Assembly: GCF_026015965.1 (NCBI RefSeq)
Contig: NZ_CP110383.1
Location: 1,924,051 to 1,988,050 of the forward strand
Reading direction: 5' to 3'
DNA length: 64,000 nucleotides
DNA from: Selenomonas sputigena
GTDB lineage: Bacteria > Bacillota > Negativicutes > Selenomonadales > Selenomonadaceae
The translations under genes and the position numbers were made by a program. Of this stretch, positions 23,769 to 33,233 are shown piece by piece (the first letter of the stretch is position 1; each line of letters opens with the position of its first letter). The notes below the pieces were generated by a model. The model was not told the DNA's origin, ran no database searches, and worked only from the letters and a program-made list of their open reading frames with translations.

Positions 23769-24620
23769 TCAAAGCTCAAACACGAGCTGCATCGAGGCGT
23801 ACTTCTCTTCCGTCGCGTCATCCGGCGTATAGTAACGCTTCTTGCCGTCGAGCTTGGCGATCTCCGCCAGCTCCACCTCTGTCAGAACGAAATCGAAGAT
23901 ATCGAAATTCGCACGGATGTGGTCGGGATTCTTCGTGCCGGGAATCGTGATGAAGCCCCTCTGCACCGCCCAGCGCAGGATGATCTGCACCGTGCTCTTG
24001 CGGTACTTGTCGGCAAGCTCCAGGAAGATCGGCTCTTCGAGAAGCGTCGTGTCGCCGTGTCCCAGTGGGTACCAGCCCATGAGCCGCGTGCCGTAGGACG
24101 CGAGACGCTTCATGACCGCGTGATCGATATGGTACGGATGCGTTTCGAGCTGTATGACGTGCGGTTTGACCTCTGCCTCCGCCAGAAGACGCTCCAGTTT
24201 TTCGCCGTGGAAGTTCGAAATGCCCAAGGAGCGTGCCTTGCCTGCCTTGTACGCCGTTTCGATTTTCGCATAGCCCGCCGTGAAATTGCCCGCAGGCTGG
24301 TGGATGAAGAGGAGGTCGATGTAGTCTGTGCCGAGGCGCGCGAGCGTTTCATCGACTGCCATATCGCTTTCGTAGAGCGTCGGCCAAAGCTTCGTCGACA
24401 GGAAGATTTCCTCGCGCTTGACGATTCCTTCTTCCATCGCACGCTTCATCGCCTTGCCGACGGCGGCTTCGTTCATATAGGCGTTCGCCGTGTCGATGAG
24501 ACGATAGCCGTTCTTCAGCGCCTTATAGACAGACGCTTCCGCATCCGCTGGGCTGATCATAAAGGTGCCAAGCCCCAGAAGCGGCATCTTCAAATCGTTG
24601 GCAAGCGTCGTATATTCCAT
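23769..24620 (-). CDS. Aldo/keto reductase
   Basis: A 283-residue NADPH-dependent TIM-barrel reductase. The catalytic tetrad is visible: Asp and Tyr in IDTANAYMNE, Lys in FLSTKLWPT and His in LLFIHQPAG. The NADPH region is IPGTKNPDHIRANF. Its substrate, an aldehyde or ketone such as methylglyoxal or a 2,5-diketo sugar acid, cannot be defined. The ATG follows AAAGGAGATTTAACC. It precedes the cupin gene with a 43-base gap, likely as one transcript. Confidence 0.9.
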   Translation of the reverse strand: MEYTTLANDLKMPLLGLGTFMISPADAEASVYKALKNGYRLIDTANAYMNEAAVGKAMKRAMEEGIVKREEIFLSTKLWPTLYESDMAVDETLARLGTDYIDLLFIHQPAGNFTAGYAKIETAYKAGKARSLGISNFHGEKLERLLAEAEVKPHVIQLETHPYHIDHAVMKRLASYGTRLMGWYPLGHGDTTLLEEPIFLELADKYRKSTVQIILRWAVQRGFITIPGTKNPDHIRANFDIFDFVLTEVELAEIAKLDGKKRYYTPDDATEEKYASMQLVFEL

Positions 24621-24871
24621 GGTTAAATCTCCTTTCAAAATACCTCATTGCTCTCTACAAGGCTATTTTACGTAAAACATCGTGCTTTGTACAATGCCAA
24701 TCATGCAATCTGCTATATCAATATCGTATAGCAAATCCTCCCCGACGCAACTTTTCCCCGCAGCACTGCAGAAAATCCGCCTTTCGAAAATTTCCTGCAA
24801 ATAAAGGGCTTTTCCCTTCTCATATCGAATACATATTTTAATGAACACCGCACTTCGAGGAGGTCTTACCC

Positions 24872-26257
24872 ATGGCAATTCTAGCTGCTTATGCTGTGCC
24901 GCATCCGCCAATCATTCTGCCGGAAATCGGCAAGGGAGAGGAACGCAAGATTCAGCTGACGATAAACGCTTATGAACGGGCGATGAAGGAGGCGGCTTCC
25001 TTCGAGCCGGATACGGTCGTCGTCGCGAGTCCGCACGCCGTCATGTACGCCGACTACTTCCATATCTCGCCAGGCGACGAAGGCACAGGAAGCTTCGCGC
25101 AGTTCGGCGCACCCGAGGTCGAGGTTCGCGCCGAGTACGACACGGCGTTCGCCAAGACGCTCGCGACCGTCGCAAGCGAAGCCGGACTCGATGCGGGGCC
25201 TTTGGGCGGGCGCAATGCGGCGCTCGATCACGGCACGATGATCCCGCTGCGCTTCCTGCAGCCACACACGGAAAACTTCCGTCTCGTGCGCGTCGGCCTT
25301 TCAGGGCTGACGCCGCTTGATCACTACCGCTTCGGCATGTGCATCGCTCGCACCGCCGAGGAGCTTGACCGAAAGACCGTCTTCATCGCGAGCGGCGACC
25401 TCTCGCACAAGCTCACGCCCGACGGGCCTTACGGCTTCGCCGCCGAAGGGCCGCGCTTCGACAAGGCTTGCATGAAGTACCTCGAAGAGGGCACATTCCT
25501 GAAGCTTCTGCAGATGGATCCCGCACTCGCCAAGAAGGCGGCGGAGTGCGGCCTGCGCTCCTTCTGGATCATGGCGGGAGCGCTCGACTGCCAGGCGCTG
25601 AAGATCAAGAAGCTTTCTTACCAAGGGCCTTTCGGCGTCGGCTACGGGCTTCTCTCCTTCGTCGTCAAGCGCGAGGACTTGAAACGCAACTTCGGCATGC
25701 GCTATGAGATTGCCCAAAGACGCGCCCTCGACGACATCAAGGCGGCGGAAGACGCCTATGTGAAGCTCGCGCGAGAGAGCGTGGAGAAATTCGTCGTGAC
25801 GGGACAGTACGCGGCAATTCCCGACGATCTGCCCGAGGAAATGCAGGCGCGTGCGGGCGTCTTCGTATCGCTCAAGAAGGACGGCGAGCTCAGGGGCTGC
25901 ATCGGCACCTTCCAACCCACGCAGAAGGACGTCGCCGAAGAAATCCTCTACAACGCCGTCTCCGCCGCCCTTCACGATCCGCGCTTCTCGCCGCTCAAAG
26001 AAGACGAACTGCCCAACATCGTCTACAGCGTCGATGTGCTCACAGAGCCTGAGCTGATCCACGACGCCACGAAGGACCTCGACCCGAAGCGCTACGGCGT
26101 CATCGTCGAGGCGCGAGGTCGCAAGGGGCTTCTGCTGCCCGACCTCGAAGGCGTCGACACGGTCGAGGACCAGATCAAGATCGCGCGCAAGAAGGGCGGC
26201 ATCGCCCTCGACGACGATGTGCGCATCTGGCGCTTCGAAGTGGAGCGCCACCATTGA
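24872..26257 (+). CDS. Extradiol-dioxygenase-like / AMMECR1 fusion (AmmeMemoRadiSam system)
   Basis: A 461-residue two-domain protein. Residues about 1-265 are a class III extradiol dioxygenase (LigB/MEMO-like) domain with VPHPPIILPEIGKGEE, DHGTMIPLRFL and IASGDLSHKL as metal-site segments. Residues about 280-455 are an AMMECR1 domain with the signature GELRGCIGTFQP and DPRFSPL. The three AmmeMemoRadiSam components often occur together; here two are fused and the radical SAM gene follows, overlapping by four bases. I know of no settled biochemical role. The start ATG is preceded by GGAGG. Confidence 0.9.
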   Translation: MAILAAYAVPHPPIILPEIGKGEERKIQLTINAYERAMKEAASFEPDTVVVASPHAVMYADYFHISPGDEGTGSFAQFGAPEVEVRAEYDTAFAKTLATVASEAGLDAGPLGGRNAALDHGTMIPLRFLQPHTENFRLVRVGLSGLTPLDHYRFGMCIARTAEELDRKTVFIASGDLSHKLTPDGPYGFAAEGPRFDKACMKYLEEGTFLKLLQMDPALAKKAAECGLRSFWIMAGALDCQALKIKKLSYQGPFGVGYGLLSFVVKREDLKRNFGMRYEIAQRRALDDIKAAEDAYVKLARESVEKFVVTGQYAAIPDDLPEEMQARAGVFVSLKKDGELRGCIGTFQPTQKDVAEEILYNAVSAALHDPRFSPLKEDELPNIVYSVDVLTEPELIHDATKDLDPKRYGVIVEARGRKGLLLPDLEGVDTVEDQIKIARKKGGIALDDDVRIWRFEVERHH

Positions 26258-27123
26258 GCGCGGATAGCCGCACCGCAAAGACAGAGGGAGCAGACGAACG
26301 CATCGTCTGCTCCCTCTGTCCGCATCACTGCCGCCTCGCCGACGGCGAGACGGGCTTCTGCCGCGCCCGCATGAATGAAGGCGGCACGATCCGCTGCCGG
26401 AACTACGGCAGGCTGACCTCCGTCGCCCTCGATCCCATCGAGAAGAAGCCGCTCTATCACTTCCACCCGGGAAGCTTCATCCTCTCCGTCGGCAGCTTCG
26501 GCTGCAACCTCCGCTGTCCCTTCTGCCAGAATTACGCAATCTCCATGGCGGACGGGCAAAGCGAGACGCAGGACGTCACGCCCGCAGAACTTGCTTCGCT
26601 CGCCCATGACCTCAGCCGCCGCCCGCACGGCAATATCGGCGTCGCTTTCACCTACAACGAGCCGCTTCTAAGCTATGAGTTCATCATGGACACGGCGCCG
26701 CTGCTGCACGAGGCCGGCCTCGCCGTCGTCCTCGTGACAAACGGCACGATCGCACCTGCGCCCTTGGAAGCGCTTCTCCCGCATGTCGACGCCATGAACA
26801 TCGACCTCAAGGGTTGGCAGCCGGACTTCTACCGCCGTCTCGGCGGCGACCTCGCTGCGGTCAAGCATACGATCGCCCGCGCGGTAAAGAGCTGCCACGT
26901 CGAAGTCACGACGCTCATCATCCCCGGTCAGAACGACAGCGCAAGCGATATGGAAGAAGAGGCGCGCTGGCTCGCCTCTCTGCGTCCCGACCTGCCGCTT
27001 CACATCAGCCGCTACTTCCCGCGCTGGCATGAGAATACTCCCGCGACGCCCATCGAAACGATCGAGCGGCTCGCTGCAATCGCGGGGAAGCATCTTCGAT
27101 TCGTGCATAAGGGGAACTGCTGA
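26254..27123 (+). CDS. amrS: AmmeMemoRadiSam system radical SAM enzyme
   Basis: A 289-residue radical SAM protein. An N-terminal cysteine group (CSLCPHHCRLADGETGFC) precedes the cluster motif GCNLRCPFCQN. Later segments are FTYNEPLLSYEF, MNIDLKGW and LHISRYFPRW, all typical of AmrS. The TTG start overlaps the stop of the fusion gene, showing tight translational coupling. It has a strong terminator downstream. The roughly 150 bases between the stop and that terminator hold nothing I can identify. Confidence 0.9.
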   Translation: MSADSRTAKTEGADERIVCSLCPHHCRLADGETGFCRARMNEGGTIRCRNYGRLTSVALDPIEKKPLYHFHPGSFILSVGSFGCNLRCPFCQNYAISMADGQSETQDVTPAELASLAHDLSRRPHGNIGVAFTYNEPLLSYEFIMDTAPLLHEAGLAVVLVTNGTIAPAPLEALLPHVDAMNIDLKGWQPDFYRRLGGDLAAVKHTIARAVKSCHVEVTTLIIPGQNDSASDMEEEARWLASLRPDLPLHISRYFPRWHENTPATPIETIERLAAIAGKHLRFVHKGNC

Positions 27124-27271
27124 AAAAGCACGGCGGATGCTCCCCGTCGTAATAACTGCTGCGCAGGGCTTCCAAGATACGGCGCAAAGCGCTAACAGAA
27201 TGAACCTCGCACAGCCGCTCGCCGACACGATCTTGGACACCAACTTTGTATATTATTTCCCGAGCATAGAG

Positions 27272-27315
27272 AATCCCTCCTGTTGTAGTTCTTCTACAGC
27301 AGGAGGGATTTTTGT
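27272..27315 (+). terminator. Terminator of the AMMECR1-amrS operon
   Basis: AATCCCTCCTG and CAGGAGGGATT with an inner TGTAG/CTACA pair, followed by TTTTTG. Confidence 0.85.
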
Positions 27316-27368
27316 CCGTATTTTGGGGTGCAGTCCGGTTTCCCTCGCTGCCTTTCGGCAATACAAAT

Positions 27369-29594
27369 CTATTCAACAGCCTTCAGCACATAAATGCGCG
27401 ACTCAAAATCCACCGACAGCCCGTTCTCCGCAATCGGTTCGCCCGCCGTGCCGTCCGTCGTGATAAGCCCGTAGTTCATCAGCTCATCGCCGTAGCAGCA
27501 CACACCGCTGCGACGATTCTCATAGAGGATGTCCGGCAGAAGTCCCGCAAGCTTCACGCGATCGAAGCGGTAATTCACGCGGTTCAGCGTGCGATACCAG
27601 CCGACAATCGCCGTCTTCCGATCCGCACTCACGCTCATCCACGCCATGACATTATTTTCAAAGGGGCTTTGCAGGCGATAGAACGTCCCGTACTGGAAGA
27701 TTTCCCGATACTCCTTCATAAAGGAAACCTGTTCTTTGACCTCTGCAATCTCCTCTTCCGTCAGCTTGTTCAGATCAAGCTCATAGCCGAACGTTCCGAA
27801 GTATGCCGTATTCGCACGCGTGTGCAGCGGCGTCATGCGATTCATCTGATGGTTCGGCACGACGGAGACATGGCTGCCCATGCTGCTCACAGGATAGCAC
27901 ATGGATGTGCCGTACTGGATCTTCTGCCGCTCGGCGGCATCCGAATTATCACTCGTCCACGCCTGCGGCGCATAATAAAGCATACCGGGGTCAAAGCGAC
28001 CGCCGCCCGAAGCGCAGGACTCGAAGAGCACATGCGGGAACTTCGCGGTCAGGCGTTCGTAGAGCTCGTAAAGACCGAGGATATAGCGATGGAACACCTC
28101 GCCCTGCTGATCGGCAGGCAGCGCATGCGACCAGCATTCCGTGATGCTGCGGTTCATGTCCCACTTCACATAGGAGACCTTGCCGCTCGCAAGAATCGCC
28201 TCCATCTGCTCATAGATATTGTCGACCACCTCTTTGCGCGAGAAGTCGAGCACGCACTGCGAGCGTCCGAGCGACTTGCGCCGTCCCGGTACGGAAAGCA
28301 CCCAATCGGGATGCGCACGATAGAGGTCAGAGTCCTCATTGACCATCTCAAGCTCAACCCAGATGCCGAACTTCATGCCTCGCGCCTCGATCTTCTCCGC
28401 GAGTCCGTCGATGCCGTTCGGCAAACGATCGCGGTTGACCGTCCAATCGCCCAGTCCCGCATAGTCGGATGTGCGCGCACCGAACCAGCCATCGTCGAGA
28501 ACGAAGAGCTCGATGCCGCACTCCGCCGCCTTGTCCGCTATCTTGAGCAGCTTCTCCTCCGTAAAGTCGAAATACGTCGCTTCCCAGTTGTTGATGAGAA
28601 TCGGGCGCACCTTGTCGCGCCACAGCCCGCGCGCCAACCGCTTCTGATAGAGCCGGTGATACGTCTGGCTCATGCCGTTGAGTCCCGCATCCGTCCAGAC
28701 AAGAACCGCCTCGGGCGTCTGAAACTCTGCGCCCGGCACAAGTTTCCAGTCAAAATCCGTGCTGTGGATGCCCGCCTGCAGACGTGTCACGCCGTGGTTG
28801 TCGACCTCGGCAAGCATCTCGAAATTCCCGCTGTAAACGAGACTCATCGCCAGCGCCTCACCGCATGTCTCCGTCGTCCCACGGCGCAGGAGCGCTGCAA
28901 AAGGATTGTATTGTCCCGAGGAATGCCCGCGGCGGCTGCCAATCGCCGTGATGCCCGTTGTGAGCGGACGAATCTCTATATGACGTTCGCGCGACCATGC
29001 CCCCGTCAGCTCCAGCCAATCGTACTGCGTATCGGGCAAGTCAATCGACATGCTCATGACCTTCTGCAGATGCAGCACTTCCTTGCCCTCGTTGATGTAA
29101 CGCACACTGCGTGCGATTGCACCACCCTCGGCAAATATGGTATAGAGAAGCTCGGCACGCAGTCCCGTCAATTCATCCTTCACCTCGACGATGAGCGTCT
29201 TTGCCTCCGTCTCCGCCTCCGCATACGTCGCAGGCAGCCCGGCAAGTTTCGGCTTGCCGTCCATGACACGATAGCCTGCATACTGCAGATCGAGGATACG
29301 GCTGCCGTTTTCCTGCAGAACGTTCAGCGCAGGGCGGCGGAAATCCGACGAGCCGTACGTCGGCAATTCCTGGCGGATCGCGTCCAGCGAGTAGCTGCGC
29401 GTATCCGCAAAGACACATGCCGTCATGCCACGGTGCACGCGCTCGAAGATGTGCTCAAAACCCTCACGGTCGCGGAGCGCCTTGCCGTAGTAGAGCGAAC
29501 CCAGCCCGCCATGGGGCAGCACCATGAAGATGTAACTCACGGAATCGTTGAAGAGATGAAAAACCCTGCCCTGCTCATGATAAACGATGTTCAT
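27369..29594 (-). CDS. aga: Alpha-galactosidase, GH36
   Basis: A 741-residue cytosolic glycosidase that releases galactose from melibiose and raffinose-type sugars. GH36 catalytic residues are the nucleophile Asp in YVKWDMNRSIT and the acid/base Asp in WTSDNSDAAERQ; FVLDDGWFGARTSDYAGLGD and ESCASGGGRFD are family markers. The ATG follows GAAGGGGGAAATTGC; the longer frame upstream overlaps the regulator gene's end. It is the last gene of the galK-galE-galT-regulator-aga operon, so released galactose enters the Leloir pathway encoded beside it. Confidence 0.94.
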   Translation of the reverse strand: MNIVYHEQGRVFHLFNDSVSYIFMVLPHGGLGSLYYGKALRDREGFEHIFERVHRGMTACVFADTRSYSLDAIRQELPTYGSSDFRRPALNVLQENGSRILDLQYAGYRVMDGKPKLAGLPATYAEAETEAKTLIVEVKDELTGLRAELLYTIFAEGGAIARSVRYINEGKEVLHLQKVMSMSIDLPDTQYDWLELTGAWSRERHIEIRPLTTGITAIGSRRGHSSGQYNPFAALLRRGTTETCGEALAMSLVYSGNFEMLAEVDNHGVTRLQAGIHSTDFDWKLVPGAEFQTPEAVLVWTDAGLNGMSQTYHRLYQKRLARGLWRDKVRPILINNWEATYFDFTEEKLLKIADKAAECGIELFVLDDGWFGARTSDYAGLGDWTVNRDRLPNGIDGLAEKIEARGMKFGIWVELEMVNEDSDLYRAHPDWVLSVPGRRKSLGRSQCVLDFSRKEVVDNIYEQMEAILASGKVSYVKWDMNRSITECWSHALPADQQGEVFHRYILGLYELYERLTAKFPHVLFESCASGGGRFDPGMLYYAPQAWTSDNSDAAERQKIQYGTSMCYPVSSMGSHVSVVPNHQMNRMTPLHTRANTAYFGTFGYELDLNKLTEEEIAEVKEQVSFMKEYREIFQYGTFYRLQSPFENNVMAWMSVSADRKTAIVGWYRTLNRVNYRFDRVKLAGLLPDILYENRRSGVCCYGDELMNYGLITTDGTAGEPIAENGLSVDFESRIYVLKAVE

Positions 29595-29643
29595 GCAATT
29601 TCCCCCTTCACTTGCAGCCTTTTCCATGCAAGTCCCCCGCATT

Positions 29644-30663
29644 TCAACTTTCTTCCACGCGAAACCCTGTCGTCCCGCGCTCAACCACAGTATTGGCAAG
29701 CACGACGTTCTCCGTCACGCCATCCTCGATCTTTGCCAGCATGAGGCGCGCCGCCTCCCGCCCGAGATCGCCCATGTGCTGGTCGACGGTCGTAAGGTTG
29801 GGCGCAGTGTATCGGCTGAGTGCCGTATTGTCATAGCCGATCAACGAGATATCCTGCGGCACGCACCGCCCCATGCGCTGACAGGCATTCAGCGCCCCCA
29901 TCGCCATGAGATCGTTGCAGCAGAAGATTGCCGTCGGCACAAGGTCCAGCATCATGTCCATCAGGATGAACATCGTGTTCTCGACAGTCTCGATGCGATT
30001 TCCCTCGCCGATATTGACAATATCCGCTTCATGGAATGTCCCGCGCTCTTGCATGACGGAACGGTAGACCTTCTCCTTGATGCGGTAAGAATCGCTGTTT
30101 TCCCCCTGCAGGAAGAGGATGCGCTCGTGCCCGTAGTGAAAGAGATGCTCAAGCGCCGCCCGCGCCCCGCTGCTCTGATCGCTCGTCACGTATGATATAC
30201 CCGCAACCTCCCGCGCACTGTTGACAAAGACCAGAGGCAGGCGCGCCGCCGTATTCTCGTAGAAGTCCGACACAACCATCTCCGTATTCGGACTGACAAC
30301 GATGACGCCCGAAACATTGCGTGTGATGAAATCCCGCACGCACTCTTCCTCACGCGCTGCATCATTCTGTGCACACGCGAGGAGCAGGGAGTACGAGCTC
30401 TGCCGCAGATGCTCCTCGATTCCGTCGAGCACCTCGACAAAGAACATATTGTCAAAGCTCGGTACGACGACGCCGATGCTCGATGAGCGCTGCATGTTCA
30501 GCTCACGTGCCTGCAAATTCGGCACATACTCCAGTTTCTTGATGGCATCCTCCACCTTGAGCCGTGTCTTTTCACGCACGGGATAATTTCCGTTCACCAC
30601 GCGCGAGACCGTCGCCACCGAAACGCCGGATTCCTTTGCCACATCGATGATCGTCGCCTTCAT
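29644..30663 (-). CDS. LacI/GalR-family transcriptional regulator
   Basis: A 339-residue repressor. The N-terminal HTH (IIDVAKESGVSVATVSRVVNG) and hinge are standard, followed by a periplasmic-binding-type sugar domain (IGVVVPSFDNMFFVEVLDGIEEHL). It sits between galT and aga in the same operon. It is the natural candidate to bind the AAACGTTTTC-type sites at both the gal and lac promoters, in which case it would also control itself. The inducer is presumably galactose or a galactoside; this is inference from context. Confidence 0.92.
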   Translation of the reverse strand: MKATIIDVAKESGVSVATVSRVVNGNYPVREKTRLKVEDAIKKLEYVPNLQARELNMQRSSSIGVVVPSFDNMFFVEVLDGIEEHLRQSSYSLLLACAQNDAAREEECVRDFITRNVSGVIVVSPNTEMVVSDFYENTAARLPLVFVNSAREVAGISYVTSDQSSGARAALEHLFHYGHERILFLQGENSDSYRIKEKVYRSVMQERGTFHEADIVNIGEGNRIETVENTMFILMDMMLDLVPTAIFCCNDLMAMGALNACQRMGRCVPQDISLIGYDNTALSRYTAPNLTTVDQHMGDLGREAARLMLAKIEDGVTENVVLANTVVERGTTGFRVEES

Positions 30664-30696
30664 CTCATTCTCCTCTGCTCCCTCATACTCCCGATT

Positions 30697-32202
30697 TCAA
30701 ACGTCCTTTATACTGTCGATCCAGCGATCGAACGCCGCCATCCCCGCCGCATCGCGCTTGAAAACGCCCGCGTGCGTGAGCACCCGTAAAAACACGGCGC
30801 CGATCTCATCGCGCAGGATTTCATCTGCATTCGCCTCCGTCACTGCGGGATGCGACGCGCGTACCGAGCGATACCAGTCCGCGTGCTTTTCAATGTCCGC
30901 GATGCCCGCGATGTCCTCCGTTCCCTTCAAGAGTTCCGTGCGCACCTGTTCCATCTCTGATTTAAGCCGCGCGGGCAGGATTGCCAGCCCCAGCACCTCG
31001 ATCAGGCCGATATTCTCCTTCTTGATGTGGTGCACATCGGCATGCGGATGGAACAACCCGAGAGGATGTTCCTCCGTCGTGCGGTTGTTGCGGAAGACGA
31101 GATCGAACTCGAAATCCGCGCCGCGCCGTCGCGCAATCGGCGTGATCGTGTTGTGCGGCGCATCCGTCTCCGCCAGAATCTCCACCGAAGCGTCGCTGTA
31201 TGTGCGCCACGCGGCGAGAATCTTCGTTGCAAGGTCGATGAGAGCTCCCTTGTCGGATGACGTGAGGCGCAGTGTCGACATCGGCCATTTCACGCGCCCC
31301 GCGCGGATATTCGGATAGTTCGCAAAGCGGTATTCCTGCTCCACCGCCGCGCGTTCCATGGCAAACGTATAGCGCCCGCCCTGGTAGTGGTCATGCGAGA
31401 GGATCGAGCCGCCGACGATCGGCAGATCGGCATTCGAGCCCGCGAAATAATGCGGAAAAATCTCAAGAAACGCTGCAAGATTTTCAAACGTCTCGCGCGA
31501 GATCACCATCGGCACATGCTCGTTGTTCAGCACAATGCAGTGTTCGTTGTAGTAGGTGTAAGGCGAATACTGCAAAAACCACGAACGCCCCGCAAGCTTA
31601 AGCGGAATGAGGCGATGCGTCTCGCGCGCGGGGTGATTCACGCGCCCCGCGTAGCCCTCATTCTCGCGGCAGAGCAGACATTTCGGATAGGAGGAAGATT
31701 TCGCGAGCTTTGCCTTTGCGATGTCGCGCGGATCCTTCTCCGGCTTCGAGAGATTGATCGTCACATCGAGAGCGCCGTACTCCGTTTCTGCCCTCCATGC
31801 AATGTTCTTGTCGATGCGCGCCTTGCGGATGTAGTTCGAGGCGATGCTCAGGTCATAATAGTAATCCGTCGCCTCACGCGGCGATGTTGCATAAAGGGCG
31901 CGAAACTGACGCACGACCTCGGACGGACGCGGCATCACGCAGTCCATGATGCGCGTATCAAAGAGATCGCGCTCATCCGTCGTGCCCTCGATCAGCCCCT
32001 TCCCCGCCGCATAGTCGAGCATGCGCTCCAAGATGGGCGTCGCCGTCTCCAGTGTTTCATCCACCTGCTCCGGAACATATTCTTCCACACCGAGCACGTC
32101 GAGCAAACGATTCGCGGCATAGACTTCATCCTCGGGCGCAATCAGCCCCTTCTGACGGGCAAAGTGCAGGAGGCGGCATATTTCATGCTGCATATCACAC
32201 AT
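30697..32202 (-). CDS. galT: UDP-glucose-hexose-1-phosphate uridylyltransferase (Firmicutes GalT type)
   Basis: A 501-residue enzyme exchanging UMP between UDP-glucose and galactose 1-phosphate in the Leloir pathway. It is the long GalT form common in Firmicutes, not the 350-residue E. coli form. Markers are KCLLCRENEGYAGR (metal-type cysteines), NEHCIVLNNEHVPM and the catalytic histidine region SHDHYQGG. The ATG follows AGGAGGGGTTATC. It lies 17 bases after galE. Confidence 0.94.
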   Translation of the reverse strand: MCDMQHEICRLLHFARQKGLIAPEDEVYAANRLLDVLGVEEYVPEQVDETLETATPILERMLDYAAGKGLIEGTTDERDLFDTRIMDCVMPRPSEVVRQFRALYATSPREATDYYYDLSIASNYIRKARIDKNIAWRAETEYGALDVTINLSKPEKDPRDIAKAKLAKSSSYPKCLLCRENEGYAGRVNHPARETHRLIPLKLAGRSWFLQYSPYTYYNEHCIVLNNEHVPMVISRETFENLAAFLEIFPHYFAGSNADLPIVGGSILSHDHYQGGRYTFAMERAAVEQEYRFANYPNIRAGRVKWPMSTLRLTSSDKGALIDLATKILAAWRTYSDASVEILAETDAPHNTITPIARRRGADFEFDLVFRNNRTTEEHPLGLFHPHADVHHIKKENIGLIEVLGLAILPARLKSEMEQVRTELLKGTEDIAGIADIEKHADWYRSVRASHPAVTEANADEILRDEIGAVFLRVLTHAGVFKRDAAGMAAFDRWIDSIKDV

Positions 32203-32219
32203 GATAACCCCTCCTGTAC

Positions 32220-33209
32220 CTAGTCCTCATAACCATGCGGATGATGTTCATGCCAGCGCCACGCCGTGCCGATGACCTGCTCCACATCTGTGAATTGCGG
32301 TTTCCAGCCGAGCACGGAGCGCGCCTTCTCACTGGACGCGATGAGCTGCGCCGGGTCGCCCGCGCGCCGTGCGCCAATCTCCACCTTGATGGAGCGTCCC
32401 GTCGCCTTTTCCGCTGCTGCAATCATCTCCTTGACCGAGAAGCCCTGCCCGTTGCCGAGGTTGAAGATGTCGCTCGCACCGCCCTTTCGCAGATATTCGA
32501 GCGCCAACACATGGGCATCCGCGAGATCGACAACGTGGATGTAGTCGCGCAGGCACGTTCCATCCGGCGTCGGATAGTCGTCTCCGAACACCGTGATATG
32601 GTCGCGCCGCCCCGTCGGCACTTGCAGGATGAGCGGAATGAGATGCGTTTCCGTCGCGTGATCCTCGCCGATCGAGCCGTCCGGCAAAGCCCCCGCCGCA
32701 TTGAAGTAGCGCAGAGACACATAGCGCACGCCATTGGCGCGGCTCACCCACTTCATCATCTTCTCCATCGTGAGCTTCGTCTCGCCATAGGTGTTCGTCG
32801 GGCATGTTTCATCGTCCTCGTGGATCGGCACGCGCTTCGGCTCGCCGTAGACCGCTGCCGTCGAGGAGAATACGATCTTGTCGACGCCATGGCGCACCAT
32901 CGCCTCAAGGAGCACCTGCATCCCATAGACATTGTTGTTGAAGTAGAGCAGGGGTTTTTCCATGCTCTCGCCGACGAGAGAATTTGCCGCAAAGTGAATG
33001 ACCGCCTCGACCTTGTTTTCAGTAAAAATCTTGTCGAGAACCAAAGCGTCGCGAATGTCGCCCTCGTAAAACTTTGCCTTCGGGTTCAGTGCGCCGCGAT
33101 GTCCCGTCTGCAGATTGTCGACAATGACAACCTGCTCGCCCTTTTCGATGAGCGCGTGCACGGCATGAGAGCCGATATAGCCCGCGCCGCCGCATACCAA
33201 TATCGCCAT
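32220..33209 (-). CDS. galE: UDP-glucose 4-epimerase
   Basis: A 329-residue short-chain dehydrogenase family epimerase interconverting UDP-galactose and UDP-glucose. The NAD loop is [11 protein letters not shown]. The catalytic Ser/Tyr/Lys appear in FSSTAAVYG and [14 protein letters not shown]. It sits between galK and galT. UDP-sugars from this pathway could also feed the exopolysaccharide operon beyond the lac genes. Confidence 0.95.
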   Translation of the reverse strand: MAILVCGGAGYIGSHAVHALIEKGEQVVIVDNLQTGHRGALNPKAKFYEGDIRDALVLDKIFTENKVEAVIHFAANSLVGESMEKPLLYFNNNVYGMQVLLEAMVRHGVDKIVFSSTAAVYGEPKRVPIHEDDETCPTNTYGETKLTMEKMMKWVSRANGVRYVSLRYFNAAGALPDGSIGEDHATETHLIPLILQVPTGRRDHITVFGDDYPTPDGTCLRDYIHVVDLADAHVLALEYLRKGGASDIFNLGNGQGFSVKEMIAAAEKATGRSIKVEIGARRAGDPAQLIASSEKARSVLGWKPQFTDVEQVIGTAWRWHEHHPHGYED

Positions 33210-33233
33210 GAGAATTCTCCTTTCGCTCCGCTC

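Noticed and set aside
24663-24911. 82-codon minus-strand frame upstream of the AMMECR1 fusion
   Set aside because: Overlaps the start and ribosome site of the plus-strand gene and has an implausible composition. The gap shows only a short word shared with 21601-21620.
27312-29744. 810-codon open frame on the plus strand
   Set aside because: It is antisense to the alpha-galactosidase gene. High GC at third positions keeps the opposite frame open, and the translation is Arg/His/Leu-rich without any motif.
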